Shown here one piece after another: positions 34,243-42,761 of a DNA stretch of 52,979 bases. Made by a program: the position numbers and the translations under genes. Source of the DNA: Elusimicrobia bacterium GWB2_63_22 (GTDB lineage Bacteria > Elusimicrobiota > Elusimicrobia > Elusimicrobiales > UBA9959); NCBI GenBank assembly GCA_001799735.1, contig MGUA01000031.1, positions 48,937 to 101,915 of the forward strand, in the 5' to 3' direction. Numbering within the stretch: position 1 is the stretch's first letter; every line of letters starts with the position of its first letter. The notes beneath the pieces are model-generated. The model did not search any database. It worked only from the letters and a program-made list of their open reading frames with translations, and was not told the origin of the DNA.

Positions 34243-35397
34243 ATGGATTATTTACTCAGCGAGTCTCAGGTCATGATCCGCGACCTGGCGCGCAAGATAG
34301 CCCAGGAAAAAATAAAGCCGGTGGCCGCCCACTACGACGAGAGCGAGGAATTCGCCTGGCCGGTAATGAAGATCCTGGCCGAGAGCGACCTGTTCGGCGT
34401 CTACCTGCCCGAACAGTACGGCGGCCTGGGCGGCGGCATCCTGGACATGTGCCTGGTGACCGAAGAACTTTCCCGCGCCTGCGGCGGCATAGCGCTGGGC
34501 TACGCCGGCACCGGCCTGGGCACCCTGCCCATCCTGCTGCACGGCTCCGAGGAGCAGAAAAAGAAATACCTGCCCGCTATCGCCAGCGGCAAACGGCTGG
34601 CGGCCTTCTGCATCACCGAGGCCGAGGCCGGCTCCGACGCGGGTTCCATAAAGACCACCGCCCGCAAGGAAGGGAACAAATATATCCTCAACGGCACCAA
34701 GCAGTGGATCACCAACGCCGGCGAGGCCGAAATCTACACCGTGATCGCCCTGACCGACAAGGCCAAGGGCGTGCGCGGCGCCAGCGCCTTCATAGTAGAG
34801 AAGGGCACGAAGGGCATGGAGTTCGGCAAGAAAGAGAAGAAGATGGGCATCCGCGCCAGCGCCACCCGCGAGGTGATCTTCACCGACTGCGAAGTGCCGG
34901 CCGAGAACCTCATCTCCCGCGAGGGCATGGGCTTTATCGTGGCCATGAAGACCCTCGACACCTCCCGCCCCGGCGTGGCGGCCCAGGCCGTGGGCATAGC
35001 GCAGGGCGCGCTCGACTGCGCCCTCGACTACTCCCGCACCCGCGTGCAGTTCGGCCAGCCTATCTCCAGCTTCCAGGCGATACAGCATATGCTCGCCGAT
35101 ATGGGCACCCAGATCGAGGCCGCCCGCGCGCTGGCCTACTCGGTGGCCCGCATGGTGGACTCGGGCGCCAAGAGCGTCTCCAAGGAATCGGCCATGGCCA
35201 AGCTGTTCGCCAGCGACGTGGCCATGAAGGTGGCCGTGGACGCCGTGCAGATCATGGGCGGCTACGGCTACATGCGCGACTACCCCGCCGAGAAGTTCAT
35301 GCGCGACGCCAAGATAACCCAGATCTACGAAGGCACCAACCAGATCCAGCGCAACGTCGTAGCGGCCAACATGATCAAGGAAACTCTCAAGAAATAG
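34243..35397 (+). CDS. Acyl-CoA dehydrogenase (short-chain/butyryl-CoA type)
   Basis: A FAD enzyme that oxidises acyl-CoA to enoyl-CoA, or in fermenters reduces crotonyl-CoA. At 384 residues it has the normal length. Signatures are FCITEAEAGSD, ILNGTKQWITNAG, RVQFGQPISSFQ, QIMGGYGY, and the catalytic-base segment QIYEGTNQIQR, whose glutamate is in the position used by short/medium-chain enzymes. TAGGAG precedes the ATG. It is followed two bases later by etfB and then a ferredoxin-EtfA gene, the arrangement of Bcd-Etf complexes. The chain length and direction of the reaction cannot be read from sequence alone. Confidence 0.93.
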   Translation: MDYLLSESQVMIRDLARKIAQEKIKPVAAHYDESEEFAWPVMKILAESDLFGVYLPEQYGGLGGGILDMCLVTEELSRACGGIALGYAGTGLGTLPILLHGSEEQKKKYLPAIASGKRLAAFCITEAEAGSDAGSIKTTARKEGNKYILNGTKQWITNAGEAEIYTVIALTDKAKGVRGASAFIVEKGTKGMEFGKKEKKMGIRASATREVIFTDCEVPAENLISREGMGFIVAMKTLDTSRPGVAAQAVGIAQGALDCALDYSRTRVQFGQPISSFQAIQHMLADMGTQIEAARALAYSVARMVDSGAKSVSKESAMAKLFASDVAMKVAVDAVQIMGGYGYMRDYPAEKFMRDAKITQIYEGTNQIQRNVVAANMIKETLKK

Positions 35398-35398
35398 C

Positions 35399-36181
35399 AT
35401 GAACATAATCGTCTGCATCAAACAGGTACCCAACACCACCGACGTAAGGATCGATCCCGTCACTAATACGCTCATCCGCGACGGGGTGGAGAGCGTCATT
35501 AATCCTTTCGACGCCTACGCTATTGAGGAAGCCGTACGGATAAAGGAGAGGTGCGGGGGGAAGGTGACGGCTATAACGATGGGGCCGCCCCAGGCCGAGA
35601 ACGCCCTCAAGGAGGCCATCGGCCTCGGCTGCGACGAAGGCGTGCTCGTCAGCGACCGCAAGTTCGCCGGCTCCGACACCTGGGCCACTTCCTATACGCT
35701 GGCCTGCGCCATTGAGAAGCTGGAGACCTACGACGTCATCCTATGCGGCAAGCAGGCCTCCGACGGCGACACCGCGCAGGTGGGCCCCGGCATCTCCACC
35801 CACCTCGACATCCCCCAGGTCACCTACGTAAAAAAGATCTCCGAGATAAATGAAAAGAGCGCCAAGGTGGAGCGCATGACCGAGGAAGGCTACGACGTGG
35901 TGGAGACGCCGCTGCCCTGCCTGTTCACCGTGGTCAAGGAGATAAACACCCCGCGCATGCCGTCGCTCAAGGGCATGATGCGCGCCAAGTCCGCCAAGAT
36001 CATAAAGTGGACCGCCGCCGACCTGGAGGCCGACCCGGCCGCCCTCGGCCTGGACGGCTCGCCCACGCGCGTCGTTAAGATATTTACGCCCGAGCCCCGC
36101 AAGGGCGGGGAAATGATCTCCGGCTCGCCCGCCGAAGTGGCAAAAGAGCTGGCGGAACTGCTCAAAGGGGAGGTCGTCTAA
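35399..36181 (+). CDS. etfB: Electron transfer flavoprotein, beta subunit
   Basis: 260 residues opening with MNIIVCIKQVPNTTDVRIDP, the usual EtfB start. Nucleotide-binding features include DAYAIEEAVRI, GCDEGVLVSDR, and the family signature region from VETPLPCLFTVVKEINTPRMPSL. It pairs with EtfA to shuttle electrons for the acyl-CoA dehydrogenase encoded two bases upstream. The stop overlaps the etfA start by one base. Confidence 0.95.
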   Translation: MNIIVCIKQVPNTTDVRIDPVTNTLIRDGVESVINPFDAYAIEEAVRIKERCGGKVTAITMGPPQAENALKEAIGLGCDEGVLVSDRKFAGSDTWATSYTLACAIEKLETYDVILCGKQASDGDTAQVGPGISTHLDIPQVTYVKKISEINEKSAKVERMTEEGYDVVETPLPCLFTVVKEINTPRMPSLKGMMRAKSAKIIKWTAADLEADPAALGLDGSPTRVVKIFTPEPRKGGEMISGSPAEVAKELAELLKGEVV

Positions 36182-37380
36182 TGGCCTCCATAAAAGTTCA
36201 CCTGGAAAAATGCACCGGCTGCACGCTCTGCGTTAAGGCCTGCGCCTTCGGCGCCATCCACATGGCCGACCGCAAGGCCGTCATCGACATGGCCAAGTGC
36301 ACGCTCTGCGGGGCCTGCGTGGCCGCCTGCCGGTTCTCGGCCATCGAGCTGGAGAAAGCCGCCGGGCCCAAGAAGGACTTATCCGCCTACAAGGACGTCT
36401 GGGTCTTCTGCGAGCAGAAGAAGGGCGTCATACAGTCCATCTCAGCCGAACTCCTCGGCGAAGGCCGCCGGCTGGCCGACAAGCTGGGTGTAAAGCTGTG
36501 CGCGGTGCTGCTGGGCAGCGGCATGGAAGAGGCCGCCGAAAAGTTAGGCGAGCGCGGCGCCGACAAGGTTTACCTGGTCGACCACCCGGCCCTCAAATCC
36601 TACCAGGACGACCCGTACACCGGCGTAATGGTGAAGCTCGTGGAGGAATTCAAGCCCGAGGTCATACTCTGCGGCGCCAGCACCATCGGCCGCAGCCTCA
36701 TCTCGCGCGTGGCCATAAAGACCAACGCCGGCCTTACCGCCGACTGCACCGGCCTCGACATCGACGTTAAAGAGCGCCTGCTGCTGCAGACCCGGCCCGC
36801 CTTCGGCGGCAACATCATGGCCACTATCATCGCCCCGAACCACCGGCCCCAGATGGCCACGGTGCGCCACAAGGTAATGAAGGAGGCCCCCGTACAGCCG
36901 GGCCGCGCGGCCGAGATCGTCAGCAAGGTCTACCCCGAAGAGACCTTCGCCTCGCGCACCAGGCTGCTCGACATCGTGGAGGAGCTCGGCGCCACGGTCA
37001 ACATTTCCGAAGCCGACATCATAGTGGCCGGCGGCCGCGGCATGGGCGGCAAGGAGAACTTCGCCCAGCTCGAGGAACTGGCCAAGGTTCTCGGCGGCGC
37101 CGTCGGCGCCAGCCGCAGCGCCGTAGACGCCGACTGGATCGGGTACTCCCACCAGGTAGGCCAGACCGGCAAGACCGTATGCCCCAAGCTCTACATCGCC
37201 TGCGGCATCTCCGGCCAGATCCAGCACCTGATCGGCATGCAGTCGTCCAAGACCATCGTAGCCATAAACAAAGACCCCGACGCGCCCATCTTTAAAGTAG
37301 CCACCTACGGCATCGTCGGCGACGTCAACGAACTGGTCCCCGCCCTCACCAAAGAATTCAAGCGGGTGCTGAATAAGTAG
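36181..37380 (+). CDS. etfA: Electron transfer flavoprotein alpha subunit fused to a 2[4Fe-4S] ferredoxin domain
   Basis: 399 residues. The first about 60 form a bacterial-type ferredoxin with ligands C11/C14/C17/C21 and C40/C43/C46/C50 ([22 protein letters not shown]). The rest is EtfA, with the FAD-binding C-terminal domain including [36 protein letters not shown] and [10 protein letters not shown]. Extra Fe-S clusters on EtfA are seen in some ETF complexes of anaerobes and suggest direct exchange with ferredoxin. With its two upstream neighbours it forms a three-gene operon. Confidence 0.94.
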   Translation: MASIKVHLEKCTGCTLCVKACAFGAIHMADRKAVIDMAKCTLCGACVAACRFSAIELEKAAGPKKDLSAYKDVWVFCEQKKGVIQSISAELLGEGRRLADKLGVKLCAVLLGSGMEEAAEKLGERGADKVYLVDHPALKSYQDDPYTGVMVKLVEEFKPEVILCGASTIGRSLISRVAIKTNAGLTADCTGLDIDVKERLLLQTRPAFGGNIMATIIAPNHRPQMATVRHKVMKEAPVQPGRAAEIVSKVYPEETFASRTRLLDIVEELGATVNISEADIIVAGGRGMGGKENFAQLEELAKVLGGAVGASRSAVDADWIGYSHQVGQTGKTVCPKLYIACGISGQIQHLIGMQSSKTIVAINKDPDAPIFKVATYGIVGDVNELVPALTKEFKRVLNK

Positions 37381-37402
37381 TTTGAAGCAGAACATTGCGC
37401 GA

Positions 37403-37539
37403 GGGGACTGCCACGGGGGCCGGAACGCAAAAACGTGGTCTCGCACACCGTGCTCGCCACTCCCCGTCTCGCCCCTCGCGCTTACGCAAGCTCGGGGCTC
37501 CGACAGGGTTTTGCTAACCCGGCCCCCGCGTCAGTCCCC
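37403..37539. other. Large inverted-repeat / multi-hairpin element upstream of pgi
   Basis: The outer arms at 37403-37423 and 37519-37539 (21 bases each, from GGGGACTG to its complement CAGTCCCC) pair at 19 of 21 positions. Between them lie three smaller hairpins: GTGG/GCAC with GTGC/CCAC (37435-37460), GCCCC/GCTT with AAGC/GGGGC (37471-37498), and GGGTT with AACCC (37506-37520). As RNA this would be a multi-branched fold in the pgi leader; as DNA it may be a dispersed palindromic repeat. There is no T run, so it is not a simple terminator. No coding potential was seen in the 194-base gap. Confidence 0.6.
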
Positions 37540-37574
37540 GGAACAAGCCTAGATACAGCTCAGCAAAGGAAATC

Positions 37575-39206
37575 ATGGCAGACAATTCAAAGTCGCTCAC
37601 AAATCTCCCTGAATGGAAGGCGCTCGAGGCGCATTACGCCAAGGTCGGCAAGACGCATTTGCGCGAACTGTTCGCCGCCGACCCCAAGCGCGGAGAGAAA
37701 TTCGCGGTCGAAGCGGCCGGGATCTATTTCGACTACTCCAAGCACCGCGTCACCTCAGGAACCGTGAACCATCTCTGCGACCTCGCCGAAGCCTCCGGCC
37801 TGCGCGGCAGGATAGAGGCCATGTTCACCGGCGAGAAGATCAACCTCACCGAGGGCAGGGCCGTCCTGCACACCGCCCTGCGCACCCCGAAGGGCGCCAC
37901 GGTCACGGTGGACGGGGAGAATGTAGTGCCGCACGTGCACGCCGTGCTGGAAAAGATGGAGAAGTTTTCCGAAAAAGTAAGGACCGGCGAGTGGAAAGGC
38001 CATACCGGCAAGGCGATCCGCAATATCGTCAACATAGGCATAGGCGGCTCAGACCTCGGCCCCGTCATGGCCTACGAAGCCCTCAAGAGTTACAGCCAGC
38101 GCGGCCTCACGTTCCGTTTCGTTTCCAACGTCGACGGCGCCGACTTCGCCGAGGCCGTCCTGGACCTCGACCCCGCCGAAACCCTGGTCATCGTCGCCTC
38201 CAAGACCTTCACCACGCAGGAGACCATGACCAATGCCGAGACTGCGCGCGACTGGGCGCTCAAGGCCCTCAAGGACAGGGCCGCCATCGCGAAACACTTC
38301 GTGGCCGTCTCCACCAACGCCGCCAGGGTCTCCGAGTTCGGCATAGACACGGCCAACATGTTCGGCTTCTGGGACTGGGTAGGCGGCCGCTACTCCATGT
38401 TCTCGGCCATCGGGCTCTCGACCATGATAGCCATAGGCCCGAAGCATTTCCGCGAGATGCTCGCCGGGGCCCATGAGATGGACGAGCATTACCGCACTGC
38501 CCCCTTCGAGGAGAACATCCCCGCGCTGATGGGCCTGCTCGGGATCTGGAACAACAACTTCCTGGGCGCGCAGGCCATAGCCGTGCTGCCCTACGAGCAG
38601 TACCTCAAACGCTTCCCCGCCTACCTGCAGCAGCTCACCATGGAGAGCAACGGCAAGCGTGTAACGCTCGACGGACGCGCCGTGGACTACCAGACCAGCC
38701 AGATCTACTGGGGCGAGCCCGGCACCAACGGCCAGCATTCCTTCTACCAGCTCATCCATCAGGGCACGAAACTGATACCGTGCGATTTCATAGCTTTCTC
38801 CAAAACCGCCCACGCGCTGGGCCGCCACCACGACCTGCTGATGGCCAACGTCTTCGCACAGGCCGAAGCGCTGGCCTTCGGCAAGACCGCCGACGAATTG
38901 AAGAAGGAAGGCGTAAAAGACTGGCTGGTGCCGCATAAGACTTTCGAGGGCAACCGGCCTTCCACCACCATGCTTCTCGACGAGCTGACCCCGGAGGCGC
39001 TGGGCAGGCTCGTCGCCCTCTACGAGCACTCCGTCTTTACCCAGGGCGCCGTCTGGCAGATCGGGCCCTTCGACCAGTGGGGGGTGGAACTGGGCAAGGC
39101 CCTGGCCGGCCGCATCGCGCCCGAGCTGGAAGCCGCGGCCGAGCCGGAACTGAGGCACGACTCCTCCACCAACGCCCTGATACGGCGCTACCGCGGGCGC
39201 AGATAA
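37575..39206 (+). CDS. pgi: Glucose-6-phosphate isomerase
   Basis: It interconverts glucose-6-phosphate and fructose-6-phosphate. At 543 residues it has the size of the long bacterial/eukaryotic-type enzyme. Signatures include [21 protein letters not shown], the [13 protein letters not shown] phosphate-binding loop, [44 protein letters not shown] (with the catalytic glutamate and histidine region), and the lysine-containing C-terminal segment. The start has AAAGGA seven bases upstream. The self-complementary element lies in its leader. Confidence 0.97.
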   Translation: MADNSKSLTNLPEWKALEAHYAKVGKTHLRELFAADPKRGEKFAVEAAGIYFDYSKHRVTSGTVNHLCDLAEASGLRGRIEAMFTGEKINLTEGRAVLHTALRTPKGATVTVDGENVVPHVHAVLEKMEKFSEKVRTGEWKGHTGKAIRNIVNIGIGGSDLGPVMAYEALKSYSQRGLTFRFVSNVDGADFAEAVLDLDPAETLVIVASKTFTTQETMTNAETARDWALKALKDRAAIAKHFVAVSTNAARVSEFGIDTANMFGFWDWVGGRYSMFSAIGLSTMIAIGPKHFREMLAGAHEMDEHYRTAPFEENIPALMGLLGIWNNNFLGAQAIAVLPYEQYLKRFPAYLQQLTMESNGKRVTLDGRAVDYQTSQIYWGEPGTNGQHSFYQLIHQGTKLIPCDFIAFSKTAHALGRHHDLLMANVFAQAEALAFGKTADELKKEGVKDWLVPHKTFEGNRPSTTMLLDELTPEALGRLVALYEHSVFTQGAVWQIGPFDQWGVELGKALAGRIAPELEAAAEPELRHDSSTNALIRRYRGRR

Positions 39207-39213
39207 GGCCCGC

Positions 39214-40512
39214 GTGACCGTCTCTCCCAAAGCCGCTAAAAAGCTGGCCGCCGTCAGGGACCTGTCGGCGGTGCTGATCTTCGTCCTCCTGGTCTTCTTC
39301 GGGGCCAGGGCCGTCATGAACGCCCCGTTCTTCCAGAAAGAGCGCCTGACCCGGCGCGAGGCGTCCGAAGACATCTCGGAATTCTTCGCCAGGATAGAAA
39401 AGACCCGCCCCGCGCGCCCGGAAGGCCCCGCGCCGGCGGGCTACGCGGCCATGAGGGCGGAGGCGGAGGCCGCGGCCGCAGCCTCGCTCGACGAGTTCGG
39501 CCGAATACCCGTTAAGGACCTGGCCTACATTCTCTACCGCTACGGCGCCTCGTTCGGCGACGGCGCCACGCGCCTGCTCTGGCAGCCGCCCCGTAAATGG
39601 AAAGATCCCGAACTTAAATTCCCGCCTTTTACCGTCGCCGCCGTCAAGGGCAAGTTCACGATAGGCAAAGCCTTAAACCCTTCGCTGGCCGGCGCGGAAC
39701 TGCTGGAGGTGAACGGGGTGCCGTTCCCTCGCTTGATAAGCCCGGTACTGGAGCGGGTATCGGGCGAAACACAGCGCCGCCGTGAATTCCTGTTCTGCCG
39801 GGACCAGGCTTTCTGGTGGGACTTCTCCCGGCTGTTCGCCGGCGCTCCCGCGCTGGAAGTTAAAGTCAAAAGCCCGGGCGGGAAGCCCTACACCCGGAAG
39901 CTGGACGCCGTCACGGCCGGCGAGTTCCGCCGGCTGGCCGCACGGCCCGCCGCTCCCGAAAGGATGCTCTACGCCCAGAAGAAGATAGCCTGGCTCAACG
40001 TCACGGACCTGGCCTATTCCCGCTCCGGGCGAAAAGGCTACGCCAGATTTTTCAGGGAACTTAAGGAACATGGCATAGAAGACCTGGTCCTGGACCTGCG
40101 CGACAGCTCCGGCGGGGACCCGCGTGCCGCGGACCTCCTCCTCTCCTATCTGGCCGGCACCCCGGGGAACGGGCCCGACGACGCTTTTGCCGGCACGGCC
40201 AGGCTGCTGACAGGGCCGGGAACGGACTCCGCGGGGGCCTACTTCGCGGCCCGATTCAGGGAACTTAAGGCGGGAGAGACGCTGGGCGCGGCGACCGGCG
40301 GCATGCCAGGCCATTTCTGCTCCCCTAAAGAATTCAAACTCTCCAATAGCGGCATCCCGTACGCCGCGGCCTCCCGCTATTGCGCCGCCCCGGGGGCCGA
40401 CGGGAGCCCCGTAGCCCCTGACGTTGCCCTGACCGAAGCCCTCCTGCGCCCCCACGGGGATGTGCAGGCTTTCCTGCTGGACCGGATCGCCAAAGCGCGG
40501 GCCGGGAAATAG
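39214..40512 (+). CDS. Membrane-anchored S41-peptidase-like protein (432 aa)
   Basis: GTG start eight bases after pgi. One N-terminal membrane helix (about 18-36, VLIFVLLVFFGARAVM) places the rest outside the cytoplasm. A divergent PDZ-like stretch (AGAELLEVNGVPFPRLI) comes before the S41 core. The core is recognised by IEDLVLDLRDSSGGDPRAADLL, then the candidate nucleophile serine in GTDSAGAYFA, GETLGAATGGMPG, and the end motif VAPDVALTEAL. The family cleaves C-terminal or processed peptides. Whether the Ser/Lys or Ser/Glu dyad is complete cannot be settled by eye, so it may be inactive. The bidirectional terminator follows. Confidence 0.75.
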   Translation: MTVSPKAAKKLAAVRDLSAVLIFVLLVFFGARAVMNAPFFQKERLTRREASEDISEFFARIEKTRPARPEGPAPAGYAAMRAEAEAAAAASLDEFGRIPVKDLAYILYRYGASFGDGATRLLWQPPRKWKDPELKFPPFTVAAVKGKFTIGKALNPSLAGAELLEVNGVPFPRLISPVLERVSGETQRRREFLFCRDQAFWWDFSRLFAGAPALEVKVKSPGGKPYTRKLDAVTAGEFRRLAARPAAPERMLYAQKKIAWLNVTDLAYSRSGRKGYARFFRELKEHGIEDLVLDLRDSSGGDPRAADLLLSYLAGTPGNGPDDAFAGTARLLTGPGTDSAGAYFAARFRELKAGETLGAATGGMPGHFCSPKEFKLSNSGIPYAAASRYCAAPGADGSPVAPDVALTEALLRPHGDVQAFLLDRIAKARAGK

Positions 40513-40523
40513 CGACCGGCAAT

Positions 40524-40555
40524 AAAAAAAGCCCGGGAACGCCCGGGCTTTTTTT
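40524..40555. terminator. Bidirectional terminator between S41-like gene and malic enzyme
   Basis: GCCCGGG (40531-40537), loop AACG, CCCGGGC (40542-40548) is framed by seven A on the left and seven T on the right, serving both convergent genes. Confidence 0.93.
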
Positions 40556-40570
40556 ATTTACCTGAAAGGC

Positions 40571-41911
40571 TTACGGCAGTTTTACTATGCCGCTGGCCTG
40601 GCGCACTTCCACGTCTTTGATGGCGCGCTTTATGAGGAACTCGGCGCTGGCCCGCAGTTCTCCCTCGGTGAGCCGTTTGCGGGCTATGCCCTGCTCTATG
40701 GCCTTCAGGCCCACGGCCACGGCTTCCTCGATATAAACCTGCGGTTCGTCCATGTGCGGCAGGAGGTAATCCTCGCCCATCTTGCCGGAGGTGACGGCGT
40801 AGCCGGCCAGCGCCTCGGCGGCCGCCACGCACATCTCGTCGGTAATGGTCCGGGCCTGCACGTCCAGCGCGCCGCGGAAGATGCCGGGGAAGCCCAGGGA
40901 GTTGTTCACCTGGTTCGGGAAGTCGGAGCGGCCCGTCGCCACTACGCGCGCGCCGGCCTCTTTGGCGTCCCAGGGCCACATCTCGGGGATGGGGTTGGCC
41001 GTCAGGAAGCAGATGGCGTCTTTGGCCATGGTGGCCACCCATTCCTTCTTGATAACGTCGGGGCCGGGGGTGGAGGCGGCGCTCAGCACGTCCGCGCCTT
41101 TAAGGGCGTCCGGCAGCTTACCCACTATCTGGGCGCCGTTGGTGACCTGGCACATATGCCATTTCTCGCGGTGGTCCTTCAGGTCGGTGCGGCCTTTATG
41201 CAGCGTGCCCTTGGAATCCACGTAGACCAGGTTTTCCGGCTTGGCGCCGTAATGCATGTAGAGCGTGCCGATACGGATATTGGCCGCGCCCGCGCCGAAC
41301 AGCACTATCTTCACGTCCGCGATGTTCTTCTTGACGATCTTGAGGGCGTTAATGAGGCCCGCCAGGCAAACGGTGGCGGTGCCCTGCTGGTCGTCGTGCC
41401 AGACCGGGATGGTCATGGTGCGGCGCAGTTCGTCGAGGATGTCGAAGCACTTGGGCTGGGCTATATCCTCCAGGTTGATGCCGCCGAAGGAGGGGGCGAG
41501 CAGCTGCACGGTGCGGATGATCTCCGCCGGGTCCTTGGTGGCCAGACAGATGGGGAAGGCGTCCACGCCGCCGAGGTACTTGAAGATGAGGCCCTTGCCC
41601 TCCATCACGGGCAGGCCGGCTTCGGGGCCGATGTCGCCCAGGCCCAGCACCCTTGTGCCGTCCGAGACCACCGCGACCATATTGCCCTTATTGGTGTGCT
41701 CGTACACCTTTTCCGGGTTGGCCTGGATATCCTTGCAGACCGCGGCCACGCCGGGGGTGTACCAGATGGCGAAATCGTTGATGTCGCGGATGCAGCACTT
41801 GGGGGAGACTTCCACTTTTCCCTTATAAAAAGGGTGCAGTTTCATGGCGTCTTCGGCCGGCTTATTGGCCTTCCGGAGCAGCTCTTCTTTGGATACTTTT
41901 ATGTCGGACAT
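40571..41911 (-). CDS. NAD(P)-dependent malic enzyme
   Basis: It oxidatively decarboxylates malate to pyruvate, giving NAD(P)H. 446 residues, the short bacterial form without a phosphotransacetylase domain. Signatures are DFAIWYTPGVAAVCKDI, VSDGTRVLGLGDIGPEAGLPVMEGK, the metal-site PVWHDDQQGTATV, the dinucleotide-binding VLFGAGAAN, and ATGRSDFPNQVNNSLGFPGIF. Cofactor preference cannot be assigned. It is a single-gene unit with its own promoter, overlapping that of the divergent tRNA. Confidence 0.94.
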   Translation of the reverse strand: MSDIKVSKEELLRKANKPAEDAMKLHPFYKGKVEVSPKCCIRDINDFAIWYTPGVAAVCKDIQANPEKVYEHTNKGNMVAVVSDGTRVLGLGDIGPEAGLPVMEGKGLIFKYLGGVDAFPICLATKDPAEIIRTVQLLAPSFGGINLEDIAQPKCFDILDELRRTMTIPVWHDDQQGTATVCLAGLINALKIVKKNIADVKIVLFGAGAANIRIGTLYMHYGAKPENLVYVDSKGTLHKGRTDLKDHREKWHMCQVTNGAQIVGKLPDALKGADVLSAASTPGPDVIKKEWVATMAKDAICFLTANPIPEMWPWDAKEAGARVVATGRSDFPNQVNNSLGFPGIFRGALDVQARTITDEMCVAAAEALAGYAVTSGKMGEDYLLPHMDEPQVYIEEAVAVGLKAIEQGIARKRLTEGELRASAEFLIKRAIKDVEVRQASGIVKLP

Positions 41912-41955
41912 TTGGAACCCCTTTACCCCTGAATCCAGAGGAGATTACAGTGAGA

Positions 41956-41984
41956 ATTGTAGTAAACAAAATTTGTCTTTACAA
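41956..41984 (-). promoter_or_regulatory. Promoter of the malic enzyme gene
   Basis: On the minus strand TTGTAA (41984-41979), 17 bases, TACAAT (41961-41956). The leader to the ATG is about 40 bases. Its -35 lies inside the spacer of the opposing tRNA promoter. Confidence 0.7.
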
Positions 41985-42001
41985 CAACTTTTTGATATAC
42001 T
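41973..42001 (+). promoter_or_regulatory. Promoter of the CAU tRNA (and possibly greA)
   Basis: TTGTCT at 41973-41978, a 17-base spacer and TATACT at 41996-42001, about 60 bases before the tRNA. It overlaps head-on with the malic-enzyme promoter. Confidence 0.7.
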
Positions 42002-42061
42002 TTTCTTGTTCACCCGAAGACTTCGGTCCCCGGTGATGAAACCAGCCCGCCACAGATTTTT

Positions 42062-42134
42062 GGCACCGTAGCTCAGTGGTTAGAGCGGGCGTTTCATAAG
42101 CGCTAGGTCAGAGGTTCAATCCCTCTCGGTGCCA
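42062..42134 (+). tRNA. tRNA with CAU anticodon (Met elongator or, more likely, lysidine-type Ile)
   Basis: A 73-base cloverleaf: acceptor GGCACCG/CGGTGCC with discriminator A and no encoded CCA; D arm GCTC/GAGC; anticodon loop TTCATAA; T arm AGAGG/CCTCT with loop TTCAATC. G1-C72 pairing and the lack of three consecutive G-C pairs in the anticodon stem exclude an initiator. The D loop AGTGGTTA and anticodon stem GGCG..CGCT resemble E. coli tRNA-Ile2 (CAU) more than elongator Met. In that case C34 would be modified to lysidine to read AUA. Confidence 0.92.
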
Positions 42135-42147
42135 CAAATTTGCAGAC

Positions 42148-42192
42148 CCCCGCACTTTGCAGGGCGCCAGTTGTAAAAGGCCCGGTGCGGGG
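42148..42192 (+). promoter_or_regulatory. Inverted repeat in the greA leader
   Basis: CCCCGCAC (42148-42155) and GTGCGGGG (42185-42192) are perfect arms enclosing 29 bases, between the tRNA 3' end and the greA ribosome-binding site. It could be a processing or stability hairpin of a tRNA-greA transcript. There is no T run. Confidence 0.4.
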
Positions 42193-42214
42193 TTCACACT
42201 TAAGTGGGGGAGCC

Positions 42215-42685
42215 ATGTCCGAAACATACCTTACCAAAGACGGCTTTGAAAAGCTGCAGGCCGAGCTTTTAGAGCTGAAGCGCCAGAAAAACGAGCTTTC
42301 CGTGGAGATCAACGAGGCCCGCGAACAGGGGGACCTCAAGGAGAACGCGGGCTACATCTACGGCAAGCAGAAACAGAGCCAGCTCATGTCCCGCATCAGC
42401 GAGCTGGAACTGCGCCTGCGCGGGGCCAAGATCGTGGACAACATGGCCGTCAACAAGGACCAGATCAGCCTCGGGGCCACCGTGACCATGCGCGACGAGA
42501 AGACCGGCCACACGCTGGTCTACACCCTTTCCAGCGCCGACGAGGCCGACCCGTCGGAAGGCCGCATCTCCGTCAGCTCGCCGCTGGCCCAGGGCCTGCT
42601 GGGCGCCGCGCAGGGGGGGTCCGTAAAAGTAAACCTCCCGAGCGGGGAAAAACAGCTGGCCATCCTGAAAGTTGAGTACAAATAG
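42215..42685 (+). CDS. greA: Transcription elongation factor GreA
   Basis: It rescues stalled RNA polymerase by stimulating transcript cleavage. 156 residues from MSETYLTKDGFEKL, matching the family length. The N-terminal coiled coil has the GreA hallmark acidic tip (EINEAREQGDLKENAGYIYGK), whose Asp/Glu pair reaches the polymerase active site. The C-terminal FKBP-like domain includes ISVSSPLAQGLLGA. The start has GGGGGAG upstream; an in-frame upstream extension is non-homologous. It may be cotranscribed with the tRNA. Confidence 0.95.
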   Translation: MSETYLTKDGFEKLQAELLELKRQKNELSVEINEAREQGDLKENAGYIYGKQKQSQLMSRISELELRLRGAKIVDNMAVNKDQISLGATVTMRDEKTGHTLVYTLSSADEADPSEGRISVSSPLAQGLLGAAQGGSVKVNLPSGEKQLAILKVEYK

Positions 42686-42701
42686 TTTTATTGTTATAAT
42701 T

Positions 42702-42710
42702 AAAAAAACG
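42702..42710 (+). promoter_or_regulatory. Extended -10 promoter of the GspE/PilB-type ATPase gene
   Basis: TGTTATAAT, a consensus extended -10 (TGn plus TATAAT), lies 52 bases before the ATG. No good -35 is seen, as expected for this promoter type. Confidence 0.55.
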
Positions 42711-42761
42711 GCAGCAAGCGGTTCCGCCGCCCCTTTTTTACCGCAAGGTTAGGAGACCACA

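Noticed and set aside
37403-37539. Reading the pgi-leader palindrome as a transposon remnant
   Set aside because: No target-site duplication, transposase fragment or second copy is visible in this window; kept only as an unexplained structured element.
37435-37767. Small ORF covering the palindromic element and the start of pgi
   Set aside because: It overlaps pgi in another frame, has no ribosome-binding site, and its sequence is explained by the hairpin arms.
42710-42740. Possible terminator after greA (GC hairpin then T run)
   Set aside because: The only stem (GCGG/CCGC) would have a two-base loop, which cannot form a stable hairpin.
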